The notes under the pieces were generated by a model. The model was given only the letters and a program-made list of their open reading frames with translations. It did no database searches and was not told the DNA's origin. Source: a virus. From it: 63,878 nucleotides of DNA. Of this stretch, positions 32,502-42,345 are shown in pieces; position 1 is the stretch's first letter, and every line of letters starts with the position of its first letter. Where the stretch lies: the IMG/VR virus record IMGVR_UViG_3300027508_000004, positions 1-63,878 of that record. The stretch is one strand, 5' to 3'. Position numbers and translations under genes: made by a program.

Positions 32502-33038
32502 ATGGCAACTACCACTGTCCACATTGCTAATTTTGCGCAGATAAAAATTCCAGCGACCAAGACTAGGCCAGAAATCAATCATTTTTATCAAAACTATTTT
32601 TTTGGTAAAGACTTTGCAGCAGTGCCAGTACCCGGCACTTCTTCGCCAGTGTATCGTTTTGCTCCTTTTAGAGCGGAAGGAGCGCTAGCGGCATTGAACG
32701 GAGACAATGAAATCTTACGCTTATTATTTCCTCATAGTGAATTTACAATTGCGATGGTCGAGGAAGGCAATGGCAATAGACTTAGTCAGCTTACGTTAAA
32801 AACAGTATGGATGGCAAGCACTGGTAATATTACTGATTACGCATCGTATAGTCTTGCTTCTGCTACGGCACAATATGAAGAATCCTACGTGGGAGTGGGC
32901 GCTTCATTTGATGATACAACTGTAGAACTGCGCTTTCGATCTGCAATGGATAGCGTGGGTGCGAGTTTTCCTCGTCGCACATTCACGTCTGAAAACGTTG
33001 GAATTTTACCGTTGAACGCAGAAGTTAATTTACGATGA
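32502..33038 (+). CDS. minor tail protein (L-like position)
   Basis: 178 residues from ATG 32502 (an upstream TTG is less likely). Contains PVYRFAPFRAEGALAALNGDN and RFRSAMDSVGASFPRRTFTSENVG. Located where lambda L lies and overlaps the next gene by four bases. No cysteine cluster for an iron-sulphur site is seen, so the L comparison is positional only. Confidence 0.6.
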   Translation: MATTTVHIANFAQIKIPATKTRPEINHFYQNYFFGKDFAAVPVPGTSSPVYRFAPFRAEGALAALNGDNEILRLLFPHSEFTIAMVEEGNGNRLSQLTLKTVWMASTGNITDYASYSLASATAQYEESYVGVGASFDDTTVELRFRSAMDSVGASFPRRTFTSENVGILPLNAEVNLR

Positions 33039-33430
33039 TTAACGATCTAATCGGACTCACCTATGAGCGCAGAGCCCGTTTTTGCGAAGGCAATGGAAAG
33101 AGTGATTGTTTTATGCTCGTATGTGAAGTGAGACGCCGCCTTGGGCTTCATGATTATGAAGATGAGTTTCGATGGGCATATGATGAATACGATTCTGGTA
33201 ATCTACCAATGAAGCGAATTGTAAGATGGCTATTTGAAAACGGCACTAGAACAATGGAAAAAGAAAATGGCAACGTTGCCATTATTCTTCCAAAGCCAGG
33301 AGGCGAGATAGCAGTTGGGGTGGCTTATGATGGAGGAATACTTACGGTTTCACGAGGAGGCAGATCTTACTGGTCTCGCTTGTTTCCATCGTTAAAATTA
33401 TTCAAAATGCTGCCAGATATTAAACAATGA
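33035..33430 (+). CDS. NlpC/P60-like tail assembly protein candidate
   Basis: 131 residues: LIGLTYERRARFCEGNGKSDCFMLVCEVRRRLG presents a single cysteine in a DCF context like NlpC/P60 peptidases, while no obvious catalytic histidine motif follows (GVAYDGGILTVSRGG might hold the strand). Position between minor tail genes and J-like gene fits the K-equivalent. Activity uncertain. Confidence 0.5.
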   Translation: MINDLIGLTYERRARFCEGNGKSDCFMLVCEVRRRLGLHDYEDEFRWAYDEYDSGNLPMKRIVRWLFENGTRTMEKENGNVAIILPKPGGEIAVGVAYDGGILTVSRGGRSYWSRLFPSLKLFKMLPDIKQ

Positions 33431-36400
33431 GAAAGCTTCTTCCTTACGAGCGTGCTCTTATCGACGCTTTGCAAATTTCAGAGGAAGAATATTGGCAGTT
33501 TTATTTAGCAAGATTAAATTACAGGGACGAAAAACAAGGCACTATTCTTGATGTAAGAATGGGAACGGGTGCGGAGTGGGCATTGGCCGCCGCGATTGTC
33601 TCTATTGTCGGAACTGTTGCACAAGTCGCCGCGACTTTACTTGCTCCAAAGCCAGAGATTCCTGGTCAAAAGATGGGGAGTCAATCTCGCAACCCATTTT
33701 TTGCTCCACGTTACGGATTTAATTCTCTTCAAGAAGTGGCTCGCTATGGAGAGCCCATCAATCTCATCTATACCAATACTGACGAGAACAAAGCAGCAGG
33801 AGGCTTGCGCGTCAACACGTCTCTTGTCTGGTCTGCAGTACATAGCTTTGGTACTAGCCAATACATGCAAATGCTTGCAGTTATTGGTGCTGGCCCTGTT
33901 CAAAGCTTCGACTACGGACGCACCGCTTTTGGTCAAACGCCGCTTAGAGACTTGGCATCTCAACGGTATTTTCTTTATGCCAATGAAGCAGAAGGACGAC
34001 TTTCCTTCAAGGACAAAAAGTTTCCGTCTGATGTGTCAGTTGCGAGTGATCCAATTTATACCACTGAGAATGATTTAATTTGTTCTGTTATCAAAAACGG
34101 ACAAAATAGAGCGCAAGGTTATAGTCAAGCCTTTTCACCTACTACAAGCTCTTCGCTGGGTCTGTACGACGTGGTGCCATTAAGAGTGCAAGTAGAGGAT
34201 CGAGACGATGAGGGGCGCCTGCGTCAAGACTCCCTGGGAATTAATGTAACTGAAGGACGAGGAATTTATTGGCCGAGCACATGGCCGTCAACAGGTGTAA
34301 GGCCATCATTTCCTGTTGGGAATCGACTTACTATTTCTTTTTCGGAAGATGACAATAAACCTACAGAGCAAGTACAACGTGCAGCTCTTGATTTAAGGAG
34401 TGCTTATATTGGTGTGTTTGATTCTGCTAGCACGTACAAAATTGGAGCAGCAAAATTTAAACTTGTAGCGGATAACATTCGGAGCGGCGTAGACATTGAA
34501 GGAACTTTTATTTTTGAATGCACTGAAAGCGGCGTGCTATGTGAAGAGGATTATTCCACTCAACGTTATCAGCAAAACGAAGAAGATTTAAGGAGACAGA
34601 AGCGAGAAGCAGAAGAACTAATTGCTACGCTTAACGCAGAAAAAGGGGCAGCTTTTGCAGAGCGCTTTACTGGGCCTGGATCAGACAGGATTGCGGCGTT
34701 TGATGCGGAGCTAGAGGAGATTGATAATGCCATTGAAAGTGCTACTGCCGTTTTGAAGGGCAACCTTTCAAACAGTGAGCTTTTGAATGTAATCAAAGAT
34801 GAAGGAGCTTTCAAGGATATTAGGGATACGATTGACAAGATAGAAAACGAAATCAAAGTATTGAACGATGAGATTGAGAATTTACAGGACGAGATTTCTG
34901 ACATCCTTGAAATCGCGCCTGGCAGTAGAACAAACAGACAGAAGGAACGATTAAAAGAAGCAAAAAAAGAAAAGAAGGACAAAATTAACAAGAAGAAAGA
35001 AAAGCGAGTGCAGCTTCGCGATGAATTCGCGAGACTTTCCACTCGCGCCATTGAACAGGGTCTTTATGACAGCAATAAGAATACCAATCTCCGAGAAGAG
35101 CGAAAGGCGCTAAAGGCTAGGCGCCGTGCGATTACCAAAAAGAGAACTGAAGTTGCAAGCGCTGTTGATCGCGATAGTTCAGCAGAAGCCGTGTCTCAAT
35201 CTGCATGGACGGCAAGCTATGACGCAGCAGTTGCCAATTTAAATCAAATTACCAGGCTATTAAAAAACGAAAATTCTTGGAATGACTATTTCAATACAAA
35301 ATGTATTGCCAAGATTGACGAAATACGCTACGAATGCGTAACAAAATGTGAAGTGGTAAACTTTGCATTCAAAGCGAAGGTGTTTCAGCGCATTCAAGGG
35401 CGCATGAATAAATATGCAGAAGAGGACCAGCAGGGGCACAAAGATAGTGACAATGGCGTGCGCAATCGCACTGCCATGTTTTGGTTGTGGTATAAAAAGT
35501 CTGATGAAGAAACGTATAAATTAGTCCCATATGTTATTGGCGTTAGGAACGGCAAAGAGCTTGACACTTATGTTGGGCTACGCTTTATCGCTCCATCGAA
35601 AGAAAAATGGCAATTTAAGCTAGAGCCCATTGTTGATCTAGCAGCAGAATTACGCACTCGTAACAATGGTGCAGATATGCCAATGATTTATCTACGCACT
35701 TCTGGATATGGAGGGTCAATTAACGGTCAAACGATTGACTTGGGAGGCGGTTTTTCCATTGTTTACAAAGGCAAGTCTGCTGAAAATACAAGGCGTGGCA
35801 TTCCTCCATTGAATCGTGCTCCTAAGTTTGTTGATGAATGGGGGCTGTTTTCTCTGCGTAGCGACACGCAGATTTCCTTTTCCTTTGAAAGCGGAGCGGA
35901 AATCAACTTAGTTGCCGTGACAGAGCAGCAGCAACAAGATCTGACCGACTTCACTTATAAAGACATATCTATGCTTGGTCTAAACATTTATAGCGGCCAA
36001 GGCGTAAGAGACTTGCGCTCACTTAGTGCATGGGTGAATAAAGGGAAAAAGGTTAGGAAAATTATTGACGTCGATGGTAATTATGCGGATGTGCTTTCTG
36101 AATCTACAAGTTATGCGCCAGAAATCTTCTTGGATAGTGTGCTTGACAAGGAAAACGGCATTACGGCTTATGCCAATATCAATGGCATAGACAAAAAGCA
36201 GCTTGGTATTTCCCAACAATTTTGCAAAGTAAATGAGCTATTTATGGACGGCGTGATCGCCGATCCTGCGTCGTGGCGGGAATTTTGGTCGCAAGTTGCT
36301 CCATTTAGCCTGCTGGAATTTGCCCGCATTGGAGGCAAGGAAACTTTAATTCCTGCTGTGCCTTACGACAGCCGCCTTTATACGATTTCACGGGAGGTGC

Positions 36401-37131
36401 AAATTTCTGCCCTCTTTAATCAAGGGAATATTTTAGAGGACAGTTATAAAGAAGAATTCCTTGACTATGGCGATAACACGCAGGATTTAATTGCCACCAT
36501 TGTTTATCGAGATACGGCGAATGATAAAGTTTTTCCTCAGAACACTAGCGTTCAAATTCATAAAGACGATGCGGAGTTTGATGAAAGCTTGAGCATTCGT
36601 CAAACCTTTGACTTATCTGCTTTTGTAAGCAGCAGAGAGCAAGCAATTAAATATGGCAAGCTTCTTTGTCAGCAACGTCGATATTCTCGTCGTGCCATTG
36701 AATTTAAGACATTCCCCACTGAAAGTCCAGTTGCTCCTGGTTCATATATTTACGTGCAGCTAGATCAAAACCAATGGGATGACATTAGAAGCGGCATCGT
36801 TGAAGAAGAAGGCAAGCTTAATATTCCACTGGCTGAAGAAGCTGTAAATGGCAGTTTTACCGTGCTGCTTTACAACGGCCAAGACTCGCCCACAAAACTG
36901 TCTTCCGTTCCCATTGCTAATAACCAATCGTCTGAATTAGCGGGCTATGAAGGGTGGTTGTTTGTGCTTGGCATAGAGCTAACGAAAAAACGTGTTTTCC
37001 GCGTAACTGGTGTGTCAATGGAAGAAGAAGGAGAAATTACAATTAGTGCCGTCGAACATCAGTGCGACGAAATTGGAGGAGCTACGTTGTCTAAGATTGC
37101 TCATTTTGATGACGTCTTCTTAGTTGAATAG
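33427..37131 (+). CDS. tail tip / host-specificity protein (J-like)
   Basis: 1234 residues, overlapping the previous gene by four bases. An N-terminal hydrophobic segment (WALAAAIVSIVGTVAQVAATLLA at ~50-72) and PIPLIYG-like PINLIYTNTDENKAAGG are followed by beta-rich domains. A long charged coiled coil lies at ~380-560 (NEEDLRRQKREAEELIATLNAEKG). The C-terminal half resembles J/tip attachment proteins. It would form the tail tip hub that contacts the receptor. The inserted coiled coil is unusual. Confidence 0.75.
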   Translation: MRKLLPYERALIDALQISEEEYWQFYLARLNYRDEKQGTILDVRMGTGAEWALAAAIVSIVGTVAQVAATLLAPKPEIPGQKMGSQSRNPFFAPRYGFNSLQEVARYGEPINLIYTNTDENKAAGGLRVNTSLVWSAVHSFGTSQYMQMLAVIGAGPVQSFDYGRTAFGQTPLRDLASQRYFLYANEAEGRLSFKDKKFPSDVSVASDPIYTTENDLICSVIKNGQNRAQGYSQAFSPTTSSSLGLYDVVPLRVQVEDRDDEGRLRQDSLGINVTEGRGIYWPSTWPSTGVRPSFPVGNRLTISFSEDDNKPTEQVQRAALDLRSAYIGVFDSASTYKIGAAKFKLVADNIRSGVDIEGTFIFECTESGVLCEEDYSTQRYQQNEEDLRRQKREAEELIATLNAEKGAAFAERFTGPGSDRIAAFDAELEEIDNAIESATAVLKGNLSNSELLNVIKDEGAFKDIRDTIDKIENEIKVLNDEIENLQDEISDILEIAPGSRTNRQKERLKEAKKEKKDKINKKKEKRVQLRDEFARLSTRAIEQGLYDSNKNTNLREERKALKARRRAITKKRTEVASAVDRDSSAEAVSQSAWTASYDAAVANLNQITRLLKNENSWNDYFNTKCIAKIDEIRYECVTKCEVVNFAFKAKVFQRIQGRMNKYAEEDQQGHKDSDNGVRNRTAMFWLWYKKSDEETYKLVPYVIGVRNGKELDTYVGLRFIAPSKEKWQFKLEPIVDLAAELRTRNNGADMPMIYLRTSGYGGSINGQTIDLGGGFSIVYKGKSAENTRRGIPPLNRAPKFVDEWGLFSLRSDTQISFSFESGAEINLVAVTEQQQQDLTDFTYKDISMLGLNIYSGQGVRDLRSLSAWVNKGKKVRKIIDVDGNYADVLSESTSYAPEIFLDSVLDKENGITAYANINGIDKKQLGISQQFCKVNELFMDGVIADPASWREFWSQVAPFSLLEFARIGGKETLIPAVPYDSRLYTISREVQISALFNQGNILEDSYKEEFLDYGDNTQDLIATIVYRDTANDKVFPQNTSVQIHKDDAEFDESLSIRQTFDLSAFVSSREQAIKYGKLLCQQRRYSRRAIEFKTFPTESPVAPGSYIYVQLDQNQWDDIRSGIVEEEGKLNIPLAEEAVNGSFTVLLYNGQDSPTKLSSVPIANNQSSELAGYEGWLFVLGIELTKKRVFRVTGVSMEEEGEITISAVEHQCDEIGGATLSKIAHFDDVFLVE

Positions 37132-37166
37132 AAACGTTGCTATCATAAACAAAAAGCTTTAAGACG

Positions 37167-37586
37167 ATGCCCTTTTATACCGGCCGTACTGGCAAGCTAA
37201 AGATTGGCACTAACCAAGTATCAAAAGTTCGCAACTGGACTCTTGATACTTCCGTAAACATGCTGGATACTACGGCTTTAGGGGATACTGCCAATACTTT
37301 CACTCCTGGCTTGTCTAGCGCCACTGGTAGCGCCACGTTGTCGTACTACAACGGCGATACCACTGATGTGACCGATCTTCTTACAAGGATTGCCAAAACT
37401 GGTGCGGTCACTGACGCTGACGTGGCTGCCCTCACTTTTGAAGTGGGACCGGATCAATACTTTACGGCTAATGCTTTCATTAACAGTGCAAGCATCACAT
37501 CATCCACTGATGAGCTTACCACTGTCTCGTTTAACTTTACAATTAATGGCGCTCTAACTGCTGTTGTGCTTACTGGCACTGCTTGA
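37167..37586 (+). CDS. tail tube-fold protein (139 aa)
   Basis: 139 residues: MPFYTGRTGKLKIG, VRNWTLDTSVNMLDTTALGDTAN, GLSSATGSATLSYYNGD, ALTFEVGPDQYFTANAFINS, STDELTTVSFNFTI. This is the pattern of phage tail tube / major tail proteins of the TP901-1 group. Its place after the tip protein is unusual; it may be a second tube-fold virion protein. Confidence 0.6.
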   Translation: MPFYTGRTGKLKIGTNQVSKVRNWTLDTSVNMLDTTALGDTANTFTPGLSSATGSATLSYYNGDTTDVTDLLTRIAKTGAVTDADVAALTFEVGPDQYFTANAFINSASITSSTDELTTVSFNFTINGALTAVVLTGTA

Positions 37587-37635
37587 TATGATGCTGTTAT
37601 TGTTCGTACAATAGAATAATCAATGCTGAGGCGAA

Positions 37636-38646
37636 ATGACATTCTTTGTTGGCCATACAGGCGCGATTAAGCTTCAGCGTGGTGGAGAGAATGTTTTCAC
37701 TGCTGCCATTTCGCCTGATGATGTTAATACCGCGTTAAACCGCTTTAGTTTTGACGATAGTGATAGGAACATAATTGCTGGAGATTTTTTAGAAATTAGC
37801 ACGGAAGACCCTAGGGGCCTTCTGTTTATGCCCGCTTCTTTTTGGAGCGTTCCGGGGCCGGATGTTGATGGTTATAGCGAAGTGGTATGGAATGATAATG
37901 CCACTGTTGGTTTAGCTGGATGGCAAGATGATGAGATGGGCTTTTCATCTGAATTACCTCCGGAGGGATACACTGAATATCGCATGAGTCCATATCAAGT
38001 GCCAAAAAATGCACGGGCCTATGCTCACATTAATCAACTAGGAGGTATTCGCCTTTTTGATAGCTTTGAAAGTGCCATTAATAATGAGCGAGCAGATGAA
38101 TATGCGTTGGCCCAGTTTTACGGCGAATCATTGCCAGTTACGATTGGAGTGAAAGACACTAGGTATAACACACTGGGCTCTGTTACATCGTTTGAAATAA
38201 ATACTGACAGGGCTGCGATGGAGACGACAAGCTTGTCGGACACCTTTAAGCAGCAGTATTCAGCAGGATTACTCAGTGGCAATGGAAGCATCGAATGTTT
38301 GTTTAGTTATGACACTATTCCAAGACAGGACACACCACTATTCTTGCTGCAAGTTATTAACAGAATAAATATTGGCAGTGCATTTAAAGCTTTGCTTTCG
38401 ATTTCGTCGGTAGATAGATCACCAAGCTTTAGAGAAGAAGTTTATTACGAAGTTGAGGCAGTTGTAACAAGGGCGGGTGTAACTGTAACGTCTGACGCCT
38501 TAGTGGCTTGTTCCATTGATTTTGTTACCACTGGGGAATTCAAGCTTCGCGTGGGAATACCAACTGAGTTCATCTTGAAAGAAGATGATGATGCCATTTA
38601 TCTTGAGCAAAGCCTTGATTATCTGCTGCAGGAACCCAGTGATTAA
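37636..38646 (+). CDS. virion protein with tube-like domain (336 aa)
   Basis: 336 residues. MTFFVGHTGAIKLQRGGENVF at the start and SVTSFEINTDRAAMETTSLSDTFKQQY with LLSGNGSIECLFSY in the middle echo the tube-type strands of the preceding gene. It may be a relative fused to extra domains, acting in the distal tail. No named family recognised. Confidence 0.55.
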   Translation: MTFFVGHTGAIKLQRGGENVFTAAISPDDVNTALNRFSFDDSDRNIIAGDFLEISTEDPRGLLFMPASFWSVPGPDVDGYSEVVWNDNATVGLAGWQDDEMGFSSELPPEGYTEYRMSPYQVPKNARAYAHINQLGGIRLFDSFESAINNERADEYALAQFYGESLPVTIGVKDTRYNTLGSVTSFEINTDRAAMETTSLSDTFKQQYSAGLLSGNGSIECLFSYDTIPRQDTPLFLLQVINRINIGSAFKALLSISSVDRSPSFREEVYYEVEAVVTRAGVTVTSDALVACSIDFVTTGEFKLRVGIPTEFILKEDDDAIYLEQSLDYLLQEPSD

Positions 38647-38667
38647 TTTAAGGGATGAGGGGGAGTC

Positions 38668-38681
38668 ATAATAGCTATTAT
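38668..38681. promoter_or_regulatory. 14-bp AT-rich palindrome upstream of the first fibre gene
   Basis: ATAATAGCTATTAT is a perfect palindrome 42 bases before the fibre gene at 38723. It could be a regulator site or part of a promoter; no clear -35/-10 pair was found. Confidence 0.3.
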
Positions 38682-38722
38682 CGTTTAAGACTAGACTGTA
38701 TTTAGCACTGCCTTTTTGAGAG

Positions 38723-41700
38723 ATGGCCGATCAAAGAATTACGGAACTCGTCGAACTTCCTCAGGGAGGCGTAGCTTCTAACGACGTACTACCCATTTCG
38801 GACGTTAGCGCCAGTCAAACCAAGAAGGTGCAAGTGAAGAGCCTGATCCAGGCAGGCTTTAACATTGCTGACGCTTCAACTCTTGATATTTCAAAGATTA
38901 ATCAAGCCAGTATTGCAAAACTTACTGGCTCTTCCATTGCCCCTAATACGCTCACTTATGACAAGATACAGCAAGTAAGCGCTAATAAGCTTCTAGGTCG
39001 CAGTAGTTCTACTGGCAATGTAGAAGAGATTGATTGCACTGTTTATATTCGCACTCTTCTTGATGATGCCAATGCTGCTGGTGCACGTTCCACATTGGAA
39101 TTGGGAATAGTTGCCACTGGCAACACTATCAATACCAGTCTTCTTGAAGACTTAAGCATTACCACTGGTAAGATCAATAATTTAGCAGTTACGGCCGCAA
39201 AGCTTGCTAGCGGCGCGGTAGAAACAGCCAAGATTTTTGATGGTGCTGTCACTTCTGCAAAAATTGAAACCAGTGGCATTACAGGGAATAATGTAAGTGC
39301 TGGCGCCATTGATACTGTTCATCTAGCTGCAAGTGGCATTACGCTTGCAAAAATGGCAGCCAATTCAGTTGGCACCATTCAATTAGTTGATAGTGGCATT
39401 ACGCAGGCAAAATTGGCCAGTGGCGCCATCTCTTCAGCAAATATCGCCGACAGTGGCATCACGCAAATTAAGCTTGCTAGTGGCGCTGTAAATACAATCA
39501 ATTTGGTTGACAGTGGAATCACTGCCGCGAAATTAGCTTCCGGCGCTGTCACCATTGAAAAATTGGCGCTTGCTTCCGGCGAGCTATCGGGCGTAGTAAT
39601 CACTGCGAGTTCCATTCCTTCTGGAAGCTATACAAGTGGTTCCATTCCAACTGCAGCCATTGAAGATAATGCCGTCACTTTTGCCAAGATTCAACAAGTG
39701 GCAAGTGGCGTGCTGCTTGGTCGAGCATCTGCTGGTAGCGGCAACGTAGAAAGCATCACACTTACTGCGGCAGGCAGGGCATTGTTGGATGATGCTGATG
39801 CCACTGCACAGCGCACTACGCTTGGACTTGGTTCGTTAGCCGTAAAAAATACAGTAGGAAGTGGAGATTATGACTCTTCTTCCATTGTCACTGGAAACAT
39901 TGCCGACAGTGCAATCACCACTGCAAAGCTTGCTGATAGTGGCGTTACTACTGTCAAAATTGTAGATGCAAACGTTACGGCAGACAAGCTTGCTAGTAAT
40001 TCTGTTACTACAGCCAAGATTATTGACGGTGGCGTTACAACTGCCAAGATTGCTGACGGAGCTGTTTCTTACGCAAAAATTCAAGCCACTTCTACAAGCA
40101 ATGTGTTGCTTGGTCGCTCTTCAGCAAGTGGCGGTACTGTAGAAGAAATCTCTTGCACTTCTGCGGCGCGTTCTATTCTTGATGATGCAACTATTGCTGA
40201 TATTCGCTCCACTCTTGGTCTTGGCACATTAGCCACGCAAAACGGCACCTTTACTGGTACGTCCACTGGTACTAATACTGGCGACCAGACCATCACGCTT
40301 TCTGGAGATGTTACAGGCACTGGCACAGGGGCGTTTGCTGCCACTATCGCCACTTCTGCAGTCACTTCAGCAAAGATTAATGACGGGGCTGTTACCACTG
40401 CAAAAATTGCGGATGGTGCTGTTACCAGCGCCAAGATGGCGAATAATTCTGCTGCCATTGTTGCTGGCTCCACTCCTGTTGGTAGTGGCATCTTTATTGG
40501 CCAGCAATGGCTAAATACTGGCACTGGCGTTGAATACACTTGGACGGGAAGTGAATGGCAGCGACAGTCTGGTCTTTCCACTGCTGTCATCTCTGGCGAC
40601 ACTGTTTACAGCTTTACCACCTCCTATCCTGATGCCTTCAGTGCATCCATTGTTCCTTCGTTAAACACGCAAGTTGCCACGCGCTTCTTTGCTGGTCCTG
40701 CAAGCGGCAGTGCTGATGCTGCTCCGACTTTCCGTGCCATCACCGCCAATGATCTTCCTAGGGCTACCACGGCAGCATTAGGCGTAGCTCAAGCTGGTAC
40801 GGGCCTAGTAACTGTCAGCGGCATCTTTAACCACGCGAATAGCGTGGCGTCTGGCATCTATTACAAAGTAACAGTGGATGCACAGGGGCACGTTAGTGCT
40901 GGTCAGACAAGCTTGGTTGCGGATGACATTCCGTCTCTTCCTGCAAGCAAAATTACTACTGGCACATTTGGTAGTGGCTTAATTGCGGATGATTCCATTC
41001 TTGCTTCTAAACTTGCAAACTATTCAGTGAGTCAGTTTGGCGAAGCACCGCCGGTTGCTGATTTTATTGGACAATTCTTCTTCAATCCATTGGAGAAAGA
41101 CCTTTACTTATGGGATGGTAACGTTTGGAACCCTGTTGGCATTAGCGTTGGCGAAATCATCTTTGGTGGCACATATAACGCAAGCGGAAATATTATTGCT
41201 AGCACCAGTAGCGATGGTGCTGCTGTTGGTTTAACCGTTGGGCAACCACTTCCCACTCCTTCTGCCACGTTTAATCGTTATTACGTGGTGGTAGCAAGCG
41301 GTGGTACTGGCACTTCGCCTGCTCCTGCTACTACTTTGCAGCCGCCCGACATTCTGCTTTGCAATGGTGCTGCTTGGACTGAAGTGGATGTTAGCTCCAC
41401 TTATCTTTCGCAGAGCGCTGCGCAGGTGTCCTTTACTCCTGCTGCAAGCATTTCTGCAAGCAACGTACAAGCTGCCATTGAAGAAGTTAGCAACGAATGT
41501 AGGAATGTTAATAACGTAGCGAGCGGCATTCTTGCCACTGGTTATGGCGGAACAAGCTTTAATTCCTACACGAAGGGTGATCTTCTTGTTGGCAGTGGAA
41601 CCACTCTTGTCAAGCAAGCAGTGGGAACAAATGGGCAAGTATTGACGGCTAATTCTGCGTTTGGTGGCGGTGTTCAGTGGGTGACGCCTGCAAGTGGCAC

Positions 41701-42271
41701 AGTTCTTTCAGTGAGCGTTAATGCTCCGCTCACTGTTGTTAGCGGCACCACAACGCCAGTTATTTCCATCCCTGACGCTACGACAAGCGTGCGTGGCACC
41801 GTTCAGCTCACTGACAGCACGAGCACTACTAGCTCTACGCTTGCTGCCACTGCCACTGCAGTAAAGAGCGCTTATGACCTGGCTAATGCAGCATTGCCCA
41901 AAGCTGGTGGGACTATTACTGGTGCCGTTACATTCGGGACGACAGGCACGCTTTTCTTTGAGGGCGCCACTGATAACGCTTTTGAAATTCAGCTTACTGC
42001 TGCTGATGCCACGGCGGACAGGACAATCACGCTTCCCAACGTCACTGGCACTGTTGTCACTACTGGTGATACTGGCACAGTCACCAATACAATGCTTGCT
42101 GGCAGCATTGCTGATACCAAACTTAATACTATTTCCACCGCTGGAAAAGTTAGTAATAGCGCCACCACTGCTACCAGCGCTAACACTGCTAGCGCAATTG
42201 TCGCTCGCGATGCAAGTGGTAATTTCTCTGCTGGTACTATTGATGCCATCATTGATGAAGGCACGTTCTAA
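38723..42271 (+). CDS. long repetitive tail fibre protein
   Basis: 1182 residues. After a short N-terminal domain (QRITELVELPQGGVASNDVLP, a common fibre attachment module) come dozens of imperfect repeats of the form DSGIT-x-AKLASGAV-x and DGAVTTAKIADGAV, giving a long beta-helical or triple-stranded shaft. The C-terminal third is Gly/Ser/Thr rich with TATAVKSAYDLANAALPKAGGTITGAV, a known fibre element. Probable side or central fibre for receptor binding; the repeats make it prone to length change by recombination. Confidence 0.8.
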   Translation: MADQRITELVELPQGGVASNDVLPISDVSASQTKKVQVKSLIQAGFNIADASTLDISKINQASIAKLTGSSIAPNTLTYDKIQQVSANKLLGRSSSTGNVEEIDCTVYIRTLLDDANAAGARSTLELGIVATGNTINTSLLEDLSITTGKINNLAVTAAKLASGAVETAKIFDGAVTSAKIETSGITGNNVSAGAIDTVHLAASGITLAKMAANSVGTIQLVDSGITQAKLASGAISSANIADSGITQIKLASGAVNTINLVDSGITAAKLASGAVTIEKLALASGELSGVVITASSIPSGSYTSGSIPTAAIEDNAVTFAKIQQVASGVLLGRASAGSGNVESITLTAAGRALLDDADATAQRTTLGLGSLAVKNTVGSGDYDSSSIVTGNIADSAITTAKLADSGVTTVKIVDANVTADKLASNSVTTAKIIDGGVTTAKIADGAVSYAKIQATSTSNVLLGRSSASGGTVEEISCTSAARSILDDATIADIRSTLGLGTLATQNGTFTGTSTGTNTGDQTITLSGDVTGTGTGAFAATIATSAVTSAKINDGAVTTAKIADGAVTSAKMANNSAAIVAGSTPVGSGIFIGQQWLNTGTGVEYTWTGSEWQRQSGLSTAVISGDTVYSFTTSYPDAFSASIVPSLNTQVATRFFAGPASGSADAAPTFRAITANDLPRATTAALGVAQAGTGLVTVSGIFNHANSVASGIYYKVTVDAQGHVSAGQTSLVADDIPSLPASKITTGTFGSGLIADDSILASKLANYSVSQFGEAPPVADFIGQFFFNPLEKDLYLWDGNVWNPVGISVGEIIFGGTYNASGNIIASTSSDGAAVGLTVGQPLPTPSATFNRYYVVVASGGTGTSPAPATTLQPPDILLCNGAAWTEVDVSSTYLSQSAAQVSFTPAASISASNVQAAIEEVSNECRNVNNVASGILATGYGGTSFNSYTKGDLLVGSGTTLVKQAVGTNGQVLTANSAFGGGVQWVTPASGTVLSVSVNAPLTVVSGTTTPVISIPDATTSVRGTVQLTDSTSTTSSTLAATATAVKSAYDLANAALPKAGGTITGAVTFGTTGTLFFEGATDNAFEIQLTAADATADRTITLPNVTGTVVTTGDTGTVTNTMLAGSIADTKLNTISTAGKVSNSATTATSANTASAIVARDASGNFSAGTIDAIIDEGTF

Positions 42272-42284
42272 TCATTAGAAAACA

Positions 42285-42340
42285 AAAGCCTTTTAGAATT
42301 GCAAGAGACTAATTTGTCTCCTGTAATTCTGGAAGGCTTT
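42285..42340 (+). terminator. nested three-tier hairpin between fibre genes
   Basis: AAAGCCTT (42285-42292) pairs with AAGGCTTT (42333-42340); inside, AGAATT with AATTCT; inside again, GAGAC with GTCTC. It is followed by TAATT and the next gene's ATG at 42346. Terminator or translation-control structure. Confidence 0.55.
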
Positions 42341-42345
42341 TAATT

